This document shows, piece by piece, positions 24,142 through 32,275 of a DNA stretch of 64,000 nt. The notes beneath the pieces are model-generated. The model ran no database searches, was not told the origin of the DNA, and saw nothing but the letters and a program-made list of their open reading frames with translations. Every line of letters begins with the position of its first letter. Positions within the stretch are counted from its first letter, which is position 1. Origin of the DNA: Phenylobacterium sp. (GTDB taxonomy: Bacteria; Pseudomonadota; Alphaproteobacteria; Caulobacterales; Caulobacteraceae); assembly GCF_019636135.1 (NCBI RefSeq), contig NZ_JAHBYD010000024.1, positions 1-64,000 of the forward strand. The letters run 5' to 3'. The translations under genes and the position numbers were made by a program.

Positions 24142-26238
24142 ATGCGCCTAGCCGTCGCCGTCGCCCTGCTTGCCGGAGCTTTTCTCATGGGAGCCGCCGC
24201 GCCTGACGACGATCCGTACACCTGGATGGAAGAGATCGAGGGCGCCCGCGCGCTCGATTGGGCCAAGGCCGAAAATGCGCGCTCGCTGCCGCAGTTGCAG
24301 AACGACCCGCGCTACGCCGGCCTCTATTCCGACGCGCTGAAGATCGCGACCGCCAAGGACCGCATCCCGGCCGTGGGCTTCGCCGGCAAGGGCGTGCTGC
24401 GCGACCACTGGCAGGACGCCGACCATGTGCGCGGCCTCTGGCGCGAGACGTCCGTCGAGAGCTACCGGGCCGGCAGCCCGCAGTGGAAGACGCTGATCGA
24501 CGTCGACGCCCTGGCGAAGGCCGAGAACGCCAACTGGGTCTGGAAGGGCGCCACCTGCCTGCCGCCCGACGACCGCTACTGCCTGGTGGCCCTCTCCAAC
24601 GGCGGCAAGGACGCCGTCGAGCTTCGCGAGTTCGACACCGCCACGGGCCAGTGGGTCGAGGGCGGCTTCCGCCTGCCGGAAGGCAAGGCCGACGTCTCGT
24701 GGATCGACCACGACACTCTGCTGCTGGTCGATGAGTGGAACAAGGGCGACCTGACCACCTCGGGCTACCCCTTCATCGCCAAGATCCTGAAGCGGGGCCA
24801 GACCTACGCCCAGGCCCGGCAGGTCTTCACGGGCCAGAAGGACGACGGCGGCTACGGTGTCAGGTCGGTCGTCTATCGCGAGGCCGACGGCAAGGTGGCC
24901 GCGGTGGTGATCCGGCGGCCCTTGGACACCTTCAACGCCGAATACTACCTGCTGGTCGACAACCAACGCCCGATCCGCCTCGACCTGCCGAAGAAGTCGA
25001 GCCTGCAAGGCTACGTCTCGGGCCGCCTCCTGGTCTCCCTGGAGGAGGACTGGGCCGCGAAGGGCGTGAAGGAGGGCGACCTCGTCGACTTCGACCTCGC
25101 CGCGGTGAAGGTCCGGCCGGGGGACCTGAAGCCGGCGCTGGTGCTGCGTCCGACGCTCAGCCAGTCGGTGGAGCAGGTGAAGACGACGAAGGATCGCCTC
25201 GTCGTCGTCCTGCTCGACAACGTGAAGGGCCAGGTCCGCAGCTTGAAGCGCACCGGCCATGCCTGGGCCTCGACGACGCTGGACCTGCCGAAGGATTCGA
25301 CGCTGACCATCGCCTCCGCGTCGGACCACGACGATCGGGTGGTCGTGAACGCCGCGAGCTTCCTCAGCCCCAACAGCCAGTGGCTGGCCGACGCGGCGGG
25401 CGGCAAGGCCCAGCAACTGCGCAGCCTGCCGGCCCGCTTCGATGCGTCGAAGTATGCGGTCGACCAGTACTGGGCGACGTCGAAGGACGGTACGAAGGTC
25501 CCGTACTTCGTGGTCCACGCGAAGGACATGAAGCTGGACGGCTCCAACCCGACGCTGCTGAACGCCTACGGCGGCTTCCTGATCAGCCAGTCGCCCAACT
25601 ACATCCCGACCCAGGGCAAGCTCTGGCTCGACAAGGGGGGCGTGTTCGCCGTGGCCAACATCCGCGGCGGCGGCGAGTTCGGCCCGCGCTGGCACAACGC
25701 GGGCCTGAAGTTGAAGCGCATGGCGGTCTACGACGACTTCTTCGCCGTCAGCCAGGACCTGATCGACCGCAAGATCACCAACCCGAAGAAGCTGGGCATC
25801 GTCGGCGGCTCGAACGGCGGCCTCTTGATGGGCGTGGCGCTGACGAAGCACCCCGAGCTCTACAACGCCGTCATCATCCAGGTGCCGCTGTTCGACATGA
25901 TCGCCTACGACCACATCGGCGCGGGCGCGTCGTGGATCGGCGAATACGGCGATCCGAAGGTTCCCGAGGAGCGGGCCATGCTGATGACCTATTCGCCGTA
26001 CCAGAACCTGAAGCCCGGCCAGCCCTATCCGCGGGTGTTCATCGAGACGTCCACCAAGGACGACCGGGTGCATCCGGCGCACGCCCGCAAGGCCGCCGCG
26101 CGCCTCAAGGAATACGGCTACGACTACCTCTACTGGGAGAACATCGACGGCGGGCACGCGGCGGCCGCCAACCTCAACGAACGGGCCACCCGCGCGGCGC
26201 TCGAATACACCTACCTGATGCAGCGGCTGATGGACTGA
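24142..26238 (+). CDS. prolyl oligopeptidase family serine peptidase (S9)
   Basis: The product is 698 residues with a signal peptide (LAVAVALLAGAFLMGAAAP), so it acts in the periplasm or outside. The N-terminal beta-propeller starts with DDPYTWMEEIEGARALDWAKAEN. The alpha/beta hydrolase domain carries the nucleophile in GGSNGGLLMG near residue 557, Asp in STKDDRVHP near 640 and His in NIDGGHAAA near 671. It should cleave short proline-containing peptides. The stop overlaps the Nudix gene start by one base, so both are probably co-transcribed. Confidence 0.93.
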   Translation: MRLAVAVALLAGAFLMGAAAPDDDPYTWMEEIEGARALDWAKAENARSLPQLQNDPRYAGLYSDALKIATAKDRIPAVGFAGKGVLRDHWQDADHVRGLWRETSVESYRAGSPQWKTLIDVDALAKAENANWVWKGATCLPPDDRYCLVALSNGGKDAVELREFDTATGQWVEGGFRLPEGKADVSWIDHDTLLLVDEWNKGDLTTSGYPFIAKILKRGQTYAQARQVFTGQKDDGGYGVRSVVYREADGKVAAVVIRRPLDTFNAEYYLLVDNQRPIRLDLPKKSSLQGYVSGRLLVSLEEDWAAKGVKEGDLVDFDLAAVKVRPGDLKPALVLRPTLSQSVEQVKTTKDRLVVVLLDNVKGQVRSLKRTGHAWASTTLDLPKDSTLTIASASDHDDRVVVNAASFLSPNSQWLADAAGGKAQQLRSLPARFDASKYAVDQYWATSKDGTKVPYFVVHAKDMKLDGSNPTLLNAYGGFLISQSPNYIPTQGKLWLDKGGVFAVANIRGGGEFGPRWHNAGLKLKRMAVYDDFFAVSQDLIDRKITNPKKLGIVGGSNGGLLMGVALTKHPELYNAVIIQVPLFDMIAYDHIGAGASWIGEYGDPKVPEERAMLMTYSPYQNLKPGQPYPRVFIETSTKDDRVHPAHARKAAARLKEYGYDYLYWENIDGGHAAAANLNERATRAALEYTYLMQRLMD

Positions 26239-26699
26239 TGGCGGGCCAGGTCAGCGCCGGCGTGCTGGCCTGGCGGCCGCGGCCGGGCGGGCCGGAGTTC
26301 CTGCTGGTCCATCCGGGCGGCCCGTACTGGGCGAAGAGGGACGCCGAGGGCTGGTCGATCCCCAAGGGCCTCGTCGAGCCGGGCGAGGACGGCTGGGCCG
26401 CCGCGCGCCGCGAATTCCGCGAGGAGCTGGGGCTGGAGATCGGGGGTGAACCGCAGGCGCTCAAACCCTGCGCCGCGTCCGGCAAGGTGATCCACGCCTG
26501 GCTGGTGGAGGCCGACCTGGACGTCTCCGAGATCGTCAGCAACACCTTCGAGATCGAGTGGCCGCCGCGCACCGGCCGCCGGCGGAGCTTCCCGGAGGTG
26601 GACCGCGCCGCCTGGTTCGACGCCGCCACCGCCGCGGTGAAGATCCACAAGGGCCAGCGCCCCATCCTGGCCGAAGCGATCGAGCGCGCGGGCAGATAG
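26238..26699 (+). CDS. Nudix hydrolase
   Basis: The product is 153 residues with a complete Nudix box G-LVEPG-E-DGWAAA-RREFREELGL. N-terminal strand SAGVLAWRPRPGGPEFLLVHPGGPYW and the IPKG element fit the sanitising NUDIX subgroup acting on nucleoside diphosphate-linked substrates (for example diadenosine polyphosphates). C-terminal FPEVDRAAWFD is usual. It shares one base with the preceding stop, giving translational coupling. Confidence 0.9.
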   Translation: MAGQVSAGVLAWRPRPGGPEFLLVHPGGPYWAKRDAEGWSIPKGLVEPGEDGWAAARREFREELGLEIGGEPQALKPCAASGKVIHAWLVEADLDVSEIVSNTFEIEWPPRTGRRRSFPEVDRAAWFDAATAAVKIHKGQRPILAEAIERAGR

Positions 26700-26724
26700 C
26701 CCCCAACCTCCGCTCATCCAATCG

Positions 26725-26845
26725 CCGCTCATCCGCGCATGCGGGGACCCAGGCTTGCTTTCACAGCGCAGCCATCAGCCGACAGGCCACGTCCGGCATC
26801 GGCGTCAAAGTGAAGCCTGGGTCCCGCATCCGCGGGGATGAGCGG
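26725..26845. repeat. palindromic repeat, family E (CCGCTCATCC type)
   Basis: The ends CCGCTCATCCGCGCATG...GGGACCCAGGCTT and AAGCCTGGGTCCC...GGGGATGAGCGG are inverted complements around a ~50-bp centre. The same outer motif forms the 32-bp palindrome at 43865. It is non-coding, next to repeat D2. Confidence 0.7.
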
Positions 26846-26852
26846 ATCACCT

Positions 26853-26942
26853 ATTCGACACCAAGCCCACCAAGAGGCTGGCGTCGCCCTTGGTGCGCTT
26901 GGCGCCCTTGGTGGTTCGAAACGACGGCGCTTGCGGCGCGCA
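26853..26942. repeat. dispersed repeat, family D, copy 2
   Basis: Inverted counterpart of 14299-14397. The core CACCAAG/CTTGGTG units and the outer GCGCGCCGCA-like end are conserved, with a 9-bp shorter centre. Directly abuts family E repeat on one side and the VWA gene stop on the other. Confidence 0.7.
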
Positions 26943-26971
26943 ATGCCCGCCGGCAACGCCTCGCGTCGGGC

Positions 26972-28786
26972 CTATTCGTTCTGGCTCCGCGCCTCCGCCG
27001 CGGCCCGCACGAGCTGCACGAACTCCGCACGCTCGCCGAAGGGGTCGTCGCCGCGGCCGGTCTGGGCGAGGCGGGCGATGTCGGTCCAGCCGAAGGCGTC
27101 GGAGACGCGCGGGTCGCGCTTCAGCTTCTGGCCGAAGCCGGCGACCGCGACGGCCCAGCGGGTGGGCTCGGGCGCGGCCTGCAACGAGGCTGCCGCGTCG
27201 GCGCGGGTGATCGGGCGCTCTATGAGGCGCGAGCGGGCCTCGCCCGGCAGCTTGTAGCGGATCTTCAGGTAGGCGAGCTCGGCTCCGGGCGCGGCGGCGG
27301 GCCGGGCGCTCTGGTAGCGCAGCGGGTCGGCCGAGCCCGCCGCGCCGGCCGGGGTGATCTCGTAGAGCGCCGTCACCGAGGCGCCGGCGCCCACCTCGCC
27401 CGCGTCGACCTGGTCGTTGTTGAAGTCCTCGCGGTTCAGCATCCGCGTCTCGTAGCCGATCAGCCGGTACTCGCTGACCTGCGCCGGGTTGAACTCCACC
27501 TGCACCTTCACGTCGTCGGCGATGGGGAACAGCGACCGGGTGAAGTCGGTGCGGAACAGCTTGCGCGCCTCCTGCAGGCTGTCGACGTAGGCGGCGGTCC
27601 CGTTCCCGTTCTGCGCCAGCGCCTGCATCATGGCGTCGTTGTAGTTGCTGCGGCCGAAGCCGTAGACCGACAGGTAGACGCCGCTCCTGCGCTTGTCGGA
27701 CACGAAGTCCTTCAGCTTCGACGGGTCGGAGACGCCCACGTTGAAGTCGCCGTCGGTGAGCAGGATGACGCGGTTCACCGCCCGGCGGTCGAAGTTCTCC
27801 CGGGCGAGCGCGTAGGCCAGCGACAGGCCCTGGCCGCCGGCCGTCGAGCCGCCCGAGCGGAGCGCGCCCAGCGCACAGCGCATCTTCAGCTTCTGCCGCC
27901 CGTCCGTGGGCCCGAGCACCGCGCCGGCCGAGCCGGCGTAGGCCACGATCGAGACGTGGTCCTGCGGCCGCAACTGGTCGATCAGCAGGTTCAGCGACTT
28001 CTGCGCCAGCGGCAGGCGGTCCTCGGACCACATGGACCCGGACGTATCGACCAGGAAGACGAGGTTGAGCGGCGGCGCTTCGCTGCGCGCCACGTCGAAG
28101 CCCTGGATGCCGATGTGCAGGATCTGCCGCCCGGACGACCACGGCGAGGGCGCCAGCGCCACGTAGTTCGAGAACGGCGAGGCCCGGTCGCGGGGCGGGG
28201 CGTAGTGGTAGTCGAAGTAGTTCAACATCTCCTCGACCCGCACCGCGTCGGACGGCGGCCGCACGCCGTCGTTCAGGAAGCGGCGGACGTTCGAGTAGGC
28301 GGCGGTGTCCACGTCGACCGAGAAGGTGGAGACGGGCTCGGCGGCGGTCTGCCGGATCGGGTTGGCGACGGCGCCGGGATAGCGCTCGGTGTCGCGCGGC
28401 TGCGTGGGGTAGGGGCTGTAGGCGGACGGCCCGGCGACCCGCGAGCCGCTCACGACGACCTCGGCCATGGGCGCGCTCGGCGCGGCCTTGGCGCGCATGT
28501 CCTCGGTGCGGCGGGCGACCGGCGGCACGGGCAGCGGCGGGACCATCGGCGCACTCTGCACAACCGGCGGCGGCGGCGGAGGCGGGGGCGGGGCGGCGTA
28601 CAGCCGGCCGCCGCCGACACCTGCCCGGGCGTACGCCGGATCGGCGGACGACGTGCGGTAGCCGAACGCCGCGCAGGCGTCGGGCGTCGGGCCGCCGTCA
28701 CGGACGCGGGGTTGCGCGGGGACCGGGCCGGGCAGGGCGGCGGTGAGGCAGGCGAGGCCGAGGGCTCCGAGGCGGCGGCGGGTCAT
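26972..28786 (-). CDS. VWA domain-containing exported protein (YfbK type)
   Basis: The product is 604 residues. A signal peptide (RRLGALGLACLTAALPGPVPAQ) is followed by a low-complexity region with nine consecutive prolines and a VVVSGSR motif. Next comes a von Willebrand factor N-terminal domain (STFSVDVDTAAYSNVRRFLNDG...VRVEEMLNYFDYHY) and a VWA domain with the MIDAS motif DTSGSM, a later T and D (LLTDGDFNVG). The C-terminal DUF3520-like part has KIRYKLPGE. The likely role is metal-dependent protein binding at the cell surface. I chose MTRRR at 28786; an ATG 12 bases upstream is possible but sits directly on the GGAGG. Confidence 0.9.
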   Translation of the reverse strand: MTRRRLGALGLACLTAALPGPVPAQPRVRDGGPTPDACAAFGYRTSSADPAYARAGVGGGRLYAAPPPPPPPPPVVQSAPMVPPLPVPPVARRTEDMRAKAAPSAPMAEVVVSGSRVAGPSAYSPYPTQPRDTERYPGAVANPIRQTAAEPVSTFSVDVDTAAYSNVRRFLNDGVRPPSDAVRVEEMLNYFDYHYAPPRDRASPFSNYVALAPSPWSSGRQILHIGIQGFDVARSEAPPLNLVFLVDTSGSMWSEDRLPLAQKSLNLLIDQLRPQDHVSIVAYAGSAGAVLGPTDGRQKLKMRCALGALRSGGSTAGGQGLSLAYALARENFDRRAVNRVILLTDGDFNVGVSDPSKLKDFVSDKRRSGVYLSVYGFGRSNYNDAMMQALAQNGNGTAAYVDSLQEARKLFRTDFTRSLFPIADDVKVQVEFNPAQVSEYRLIGYETRMLNREDFNNDQVDAGEVGAGASVTALYEITPAGAAGSADPLRYQSARPAAAPGAELAYLKIRYKLPGEARSRLIERPITRADAAASLQAAPEPTRWAVAVAGFGQKLKRDPRVSDAFGWTDIARLAQTGRGDDPFGERAEFVQLVRAAAEARSQNE

Positions 28787-28930
28787 CGCGAAGAACATCC
28801 TCCCATCAGGGGTTACCTGAAGGGGGATACGCAGGCTGTGGCCGGATGGGGTTGCGCGTCCCAAAGAACCGCCCTGTTCGGGGGCGGCTTGGGGTTTCGG
28901 CCCCTCGGGGCTGGCTTTCCCAGATCGATG

Positions 28931-29004
28931 TGGAGGCCTGACCGAGAATCGAACTCGGGTGCACGGATTTGCAGTCCGCTGCGTCACCACTCCGCCATCA
29001 GGCC
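28931..29004 (-). tRNA. tRNA-Cys (GCA)
   Basis: On the minus strand the acceptor arms are GGCCTGA/TCAGGCC. The anticodon arm GGACTGCAAATCC has anticodon GCA, and the T-arm has CGAGTTCGATTCTCG. Discriminator U and encoded CCA complete the 74-nt gene. Confidence 0.97.
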
Positions 29005-29115
29005 GCCGGAGGTGAGGCGCGGGGACTAGCAGAACGCCCCATCAGCCGCAATTGCCTTCCAGGCGGGGCTGCCTATAACGCCCGCCACAGGACACTGCCG
29101 TCCCAAGGATTCCCG

Positions 29116-29679
29116 ATGGCCGACTTCGCCGCCGCGCGCCAGAACATGGTGGAAAGCCAGGTGCGCACCCAGGACGTCACCGACGTGCGCATCCACGACG
29201 CCATGCGGAAGCTGCCGCGCGAGAGCTTCCTGCCGTCCGGCAAGGCGCATCTGGCCTACGCCGACATCGAGGCCGAATACGCGCCGGGCCGCGTGCTGCT
29301 GAAGCCGCGCGACGTGGGCAAGCTGGTGCAGGCGCTGCGCCCGATGCCGGGCGAGCGCGCCCTGGCGATCAGCGCCCCCTACGCCGCCGCCGTGATGGAG
29401 GAACTGGGGGCCAGCGTGGTCCGCGTCGAGGCGGGCGAGGCGCTGCCGGCGGGGTCGTTCGACATGATCGTCTGCGAGGGCGCCGTCGCCCGTGCGCCCG
29501 AGGCGTGGACCGGCGCGCTCGCGACGAACGGCAGGCTGGGCGTGGTCGAGCGCGACGGGCCGGTGGGCCAGGCCGTGCTCTACGTCCGTTCGCCGGAGGG
29601 CCTCGGCCGGCGCGACCTGTTCGATTGTTTCCCGCCCGTGCTGGCGGGTTTCGAGCCGGATCGCGGTTTCGCCTTTTAG
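29116..29679 (+). CDS. protein-L-isoaspartate O-methyltransferase homologue, probably degenerate
   Basis: The product is 187 residues. The N-terminus (ARQNMVESQVRTQDVTDVRIHDAMRKLPRESFLP) is characteristic of PCMT. The SAM-binding motif I, normally a glycine-rich VLxxGxGxGY, is replaced by ALAISAPYAAAVMEELG without the glycines. The C-terminal half is shortened (SFDMIVCEGAVARAPEAW). I infer loss of methyl transfer, leaving perhaps a structural or protein-binding role. A homologue sits upstream of tolC in Caulobacter as I recall, so the arrangement is conserved rather than a local decay. AAGGA lies 7 bases before the ATG. Confidence 0.85.
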   Translation: MADFAAARQNMVESQVRTQDVTDVRIHDAMRKLPRESFLPSGKAHLAYADIEAEYAPGRVLLKPRDVGKLVQALRPMPGERALAISAPYAAAVMEELGASVVRVEAGEALPAGSFDMIVCEGAVARAPEAWTGALATNGRLGVVERDGPVGQAVLYVRSPEGLGRRDLFDCFPPVLAGFEPDRGFAF

Positions 29680-29800
29680 TTGCCGCTGAAATCGCCTGGA
29701 AACGCGGCGGTGTGAAAAAAGCTTAAGGTGACGTGGCTTGGCCCAGGCGGCAGACGTCAGCATATAAGCCAGCGTCTCTCGCGAGATCGGGGATAAGAAA

Positions 29801-31357
29801 ATGCCGATGAACTTCCGCGGCCGTCTGTTGGCCGCGACCGTGTGCGCCGGCGCGGTTGGCGCCGTCGCCGCCCCCGCGGGGGCCGAGACCCTGGCCGACG
29901 CGATCGCGCTGGCCTACCAGAACAATCCGACCCTCCAGGCCCAGCGCGCCACCCAGCGCGCGCTCGACGAGACCTACGTCCAGGCCCGCACCAACTTTCG
30001 CCCCACGCTCAGCGTCACCGGAAGCTGGAGCTACTCCGAGACCGCGACCCCGGCCGTCGTCGCCGCCGCCACCGGCGCGTTCGACCGCAACGGCGACGGC
30101 ATCCTCGACGGCGCCGGCCGCCAGGACGCCGCCCTGAGCCGCGGCGCCTTGACCTTCACCCAGCCGCTGTGGACCGGCGGCCGCGCCGCCGCCGCGGTGA
30201 ACGCCGCCAACGCCGACGTCCTGGCGGGCCGCGAGAACCTGCGCCGCGTCGAGGCCTCGGTGCTGACCTCGGTGATCCAGGCCTACGCCGACACCCGCCG
30301 CGACCAGGAGTCGCTGCGCATCCGCCAGGAGAACGTCGCCGTCCTGACCAGCCAGCTCAAGGAGAGCCAGGCCCGGTTCGACGTGGGCGAACTGACCCGC
30401 ACCGACGTCGCCCAGTCGCAGGCCCGTCTCGCCCAGGCGCAGGCGCTGCTTCAGCAGGCGATCGCCCAGCTCGCGATCACGCGGGCCGGCTATGCGACCC
30501 TGGTGGGCCAGAATCCCGGCCAGCTCGAGCCGGAGCCTTCGCTCGCCTTCATGCTGCCGGGCGATCCGGACGAGGCCTACAAGGTCGCCGAACAGTTCAA
30601 CCCGCAGCTCCGCGCCCAGCAGTTCACCGAGCAGGCCAGCCGCGCCCGCGTCGCCGCCGCCCATGCCGAGCGGATGCCCACCGTCGGCGTCCAGGCCACC
30701 GTCGATTTCCGCAACCAGGTCCGCGAGGAGATCTGGGAACGCGACTTCTTCACCCGCGGCACGAGCCTCGGCGTGCAGGTGCAGGTCCCATTGTTCTCGG
30801 GCGGCCTCGTCAGCTCGCGCGTGCGGCAGGCCGTCGAGCGCAACAACGCCGACCGGATCACCGTCGAGGGTGTCCGCCGCAACGTGCTGCAGGGCGTGAC
30901 CCAGTTCTGGAGCCAGCTCATCGCGGCCCGTGCCAACATCGTCTCCAGCGAGGAGCAGGTCCGCGCGGCCATGATCGCCGCCGAGGGCACGCGCGAGGAG
31001 CAGAAGGTGGGCCTGCGCACCACCATCGACGTGCTGAACGCCGAGCAGGAGCTGCGCCAGGCCGAGCTGAACCAGGTGAGCTCGCGTCGCGACGAATATG
31101 TGGCGGCCGCCAACGTGCTGGCCACCATGGGCCGCCTGGAGGCCAGGAACCTCGTCCCGGCCGTCCAGCGCTACGACGCGACGAAGAACTTCCGGAAGCT
31201 GCGCATCACCTGGGGCTGGGTGCCCTGGGAGGAGCCGATCAGCATCCTGGACGAAGCGGCGACGCCGTGGCCCTCGTCGACGCCGGCCGAGAAGCCGACG
31301 GAGGCGCCGATGGCCCCCGGGCTGCAGCCGCCGCCGGCGGCCGCGATCAAGAAATAG
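29801..31357 (+). CDS. tolC: TolC family outer membrane channel protein
   Basis: The product is 518 residues. A signal peptide (LLAATVCAGAVGAVAAPAGA) precedes two copies of the TolC repeat, with ETLADAIALAYQNNPTLQAQRA, coiled-coil helices (LKESQARFDVGELTRTDVAQSQARLAQAQ) and the second half VPLFSGGLVSSRVRQAVE. The C-terminal tail is Pro/Ala-rich. An insertion near residues 95-104 reads DRNGDGILDG, an EF-hand-like calcium motif in the outer loop. It should form the exit duct for type I secretion or RND pumps (the pair at 8298-12704 lacks its own channel). GGGGATAAG precedes the start. Confidence 0.93.
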   Translation: MPMNFRGRLLAATVCAGAVGAVAAPAGAETLADAIALAYQNNPTLQAQRATQRALDETYVQARTNFRPTLSVTGSWSYSETATPAVVAAATGAFDRNGDGILDGAGRQDAALSRGALTFTQPLWTGGRAAAAVNAANADVLAGRENLRRVEASVLTSVIQAYADTRRDQESLRIRQENVAVLTSQLKESQARFDVGELTRTDVAQSQARLAQAQALLQQAIAQLAITRAGYATLVGQNPGQLEPEPSLAFMLPGDPDEAYKVAEQFNPQLRAQQFTEQASRARVAAAHAERMPTVGVQATVDFRNQVREEIWERDFFTRGTSLGVQVQVPLFSGGLVSSRVRQAVERNNADRITVEGVRRNVLQGVTQFWSQLIAARANIVSSEEQVRAAMIAAEGTREEQKVGLRTTIDVLNAEQELRQAELNQVSSRRDEYVAAANVLATMGRLEARNLVPAVQRYDATKNFRKLRITWGWVPWEEPISILDEAATPWPSSTPAEKPTEAPMAPGLQPPPAAAIKK

Positions 31358-31465
31358 TCGTCCTGGAACCCGGCGGCGTGTCGACGCCGCATCAGGCGGG
31401 AAATTGCAGGATCGGCGCAGTAAGCCTAGGGTCGGGCGCGCAGATTCCACCTCAGCGGCAAGGTC

Positions 31466-32047
31466 ATGAGCGAACAGAGTTCCCAAGAGCCGACGATGGA
31501 GGAAATCCTGGCCTCCATCCGCCGTATCATCTCCGAGGACGAGGCTCCCGCCGAGGGCGGTGAGCCGGCCGCCGCGCCCGAGCCGGAGCCTGAAGCCGCC
31601 GTCGCCGAAGAGGCGCCGCCGCCGGCTCCGGAGCCCGAGCCCGAACCCGTGGCCGCGGAGGCTCCGCCGCCCGCGCCCGAACCGGAGCCCGAACCGGAAG
31701 ACGAGGACGACGACCTGGAGCTGACGCAGCGCGTCGAGACCCACGGCGACCTCGACTTCGTGGAAGCGGCCCCCCCGCCGGCGCCCGAGCCGGTCGCCGC
31801 GCCGCCCGAGCCCGCGCCGGTCGCCGCCAGCCTCGTCAGCGAGCACGTCGCCACCGCTGCGGCCGCCGCCTTCGGCCGCCTCTCGGCCAACATCGCCATG
31901 CCCGCCTCGGACCGGACGCTGGAAGACGTCGTGCGCGAACTGCTGCGCCCGCTGCTCCAGCAGTGGCTGGACGACAACCTGCCCGGCATCGTGCAGCAGG
32001 CCGTCGAGGCCGAAGTCGACCGCATCGCCCGCGCCCGGGTACGCTAG
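31466..32047 (+). CDS. popZ: polar organizing protein PopZ (DUF2497)
   Basis: The product is 193 residues. An N-terminal helix MEEILASIRRIISED (11-25) is followed by a long Pro/Glu/Ala-rich acidic linker with repeated APEPEPEP units. The C-terminal DUF2497 helices (LEDVVRELLRPLLQQWLDDNLPGIVQQAVEAEVDRIARAR) mediate oligomerisation. This is the three-part layout of PopZ, the pole-organising scaffold that anchors the ParB/parS complex in Caulobacter. It is slightly longer than the 177-residue C. crescentus protein because of the linker. The tolC-popZ-valS order supports orthology. Confidence 0.92.
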   Translation: MSEQSSQEPTMEEILASIRRIISEDEAPAEGGEPAAAPEPEPEAAVAEEAPPPAPEPEPEPVAAEAPPPAPEPEPEPEDEDDDLELTQRVETHGDLDFVEAAPPPAPEPVAAPPEPAPVAASLVSEHVATAAAAAFGRLSANIAMPASDRTLEDVVRELLRPLLQQWLDDNLPGIVQQAVEAEVDRIARARVR

Positions 32048-32049
32048 CC

Positions 32050-32234
32050 TACCTCCCCTGCGAAGCGGGGGAGGGGGACCATCCGCCGAAGAGCGGATGG
32101 TGGAGGGGGCGCGCCCTCTCTGCTGACTCATCGGCGATTGATCCATCTGCCGCGCGTGAGGCTCGCCCCCACCACCAGTCGCTCTCCGCTGCGCTCGGCG
32201 ACCGGTCCCCCTCCCCCGCTTCGCAGGGGAGGTA
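32050..32234. repeat. two-hairpin inverted repeat, family C, copy 1 (between popZ and valS)
   Basis: Each end has a hairpin of CCTCCCC(T/C)GCGAAGC-GGGGGAGG type followed by a second hairpin block (GGGGACCA...TGGTGGAGGGGGCG). The right end is the inverted complement. It begins 3 bases after the popZ stop and ends 42 bases before the valS start. The same ends bound the DUF559 unit at 47051-47522 and the element at 63296-63505. No coding content seen in the centre. Confidence 0.85.
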
Positions 32235-32275
32235 GGGGTTTCGTCCACCGACAGCGCCCGCTATTGACCGCCCAC

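Noticed and set aside
26558..29029. An 823-residue plus-strand ORF opposite the VWA gene
   Set aside because: Runs through the Nudix gene end, two repeats and the VWA gene antisense with no domain.
32138..32275. Extended N-terminus of ValS
   Set aside because: The added residues are encoded by the family C repeat; the conserved ValS start is at 32276.
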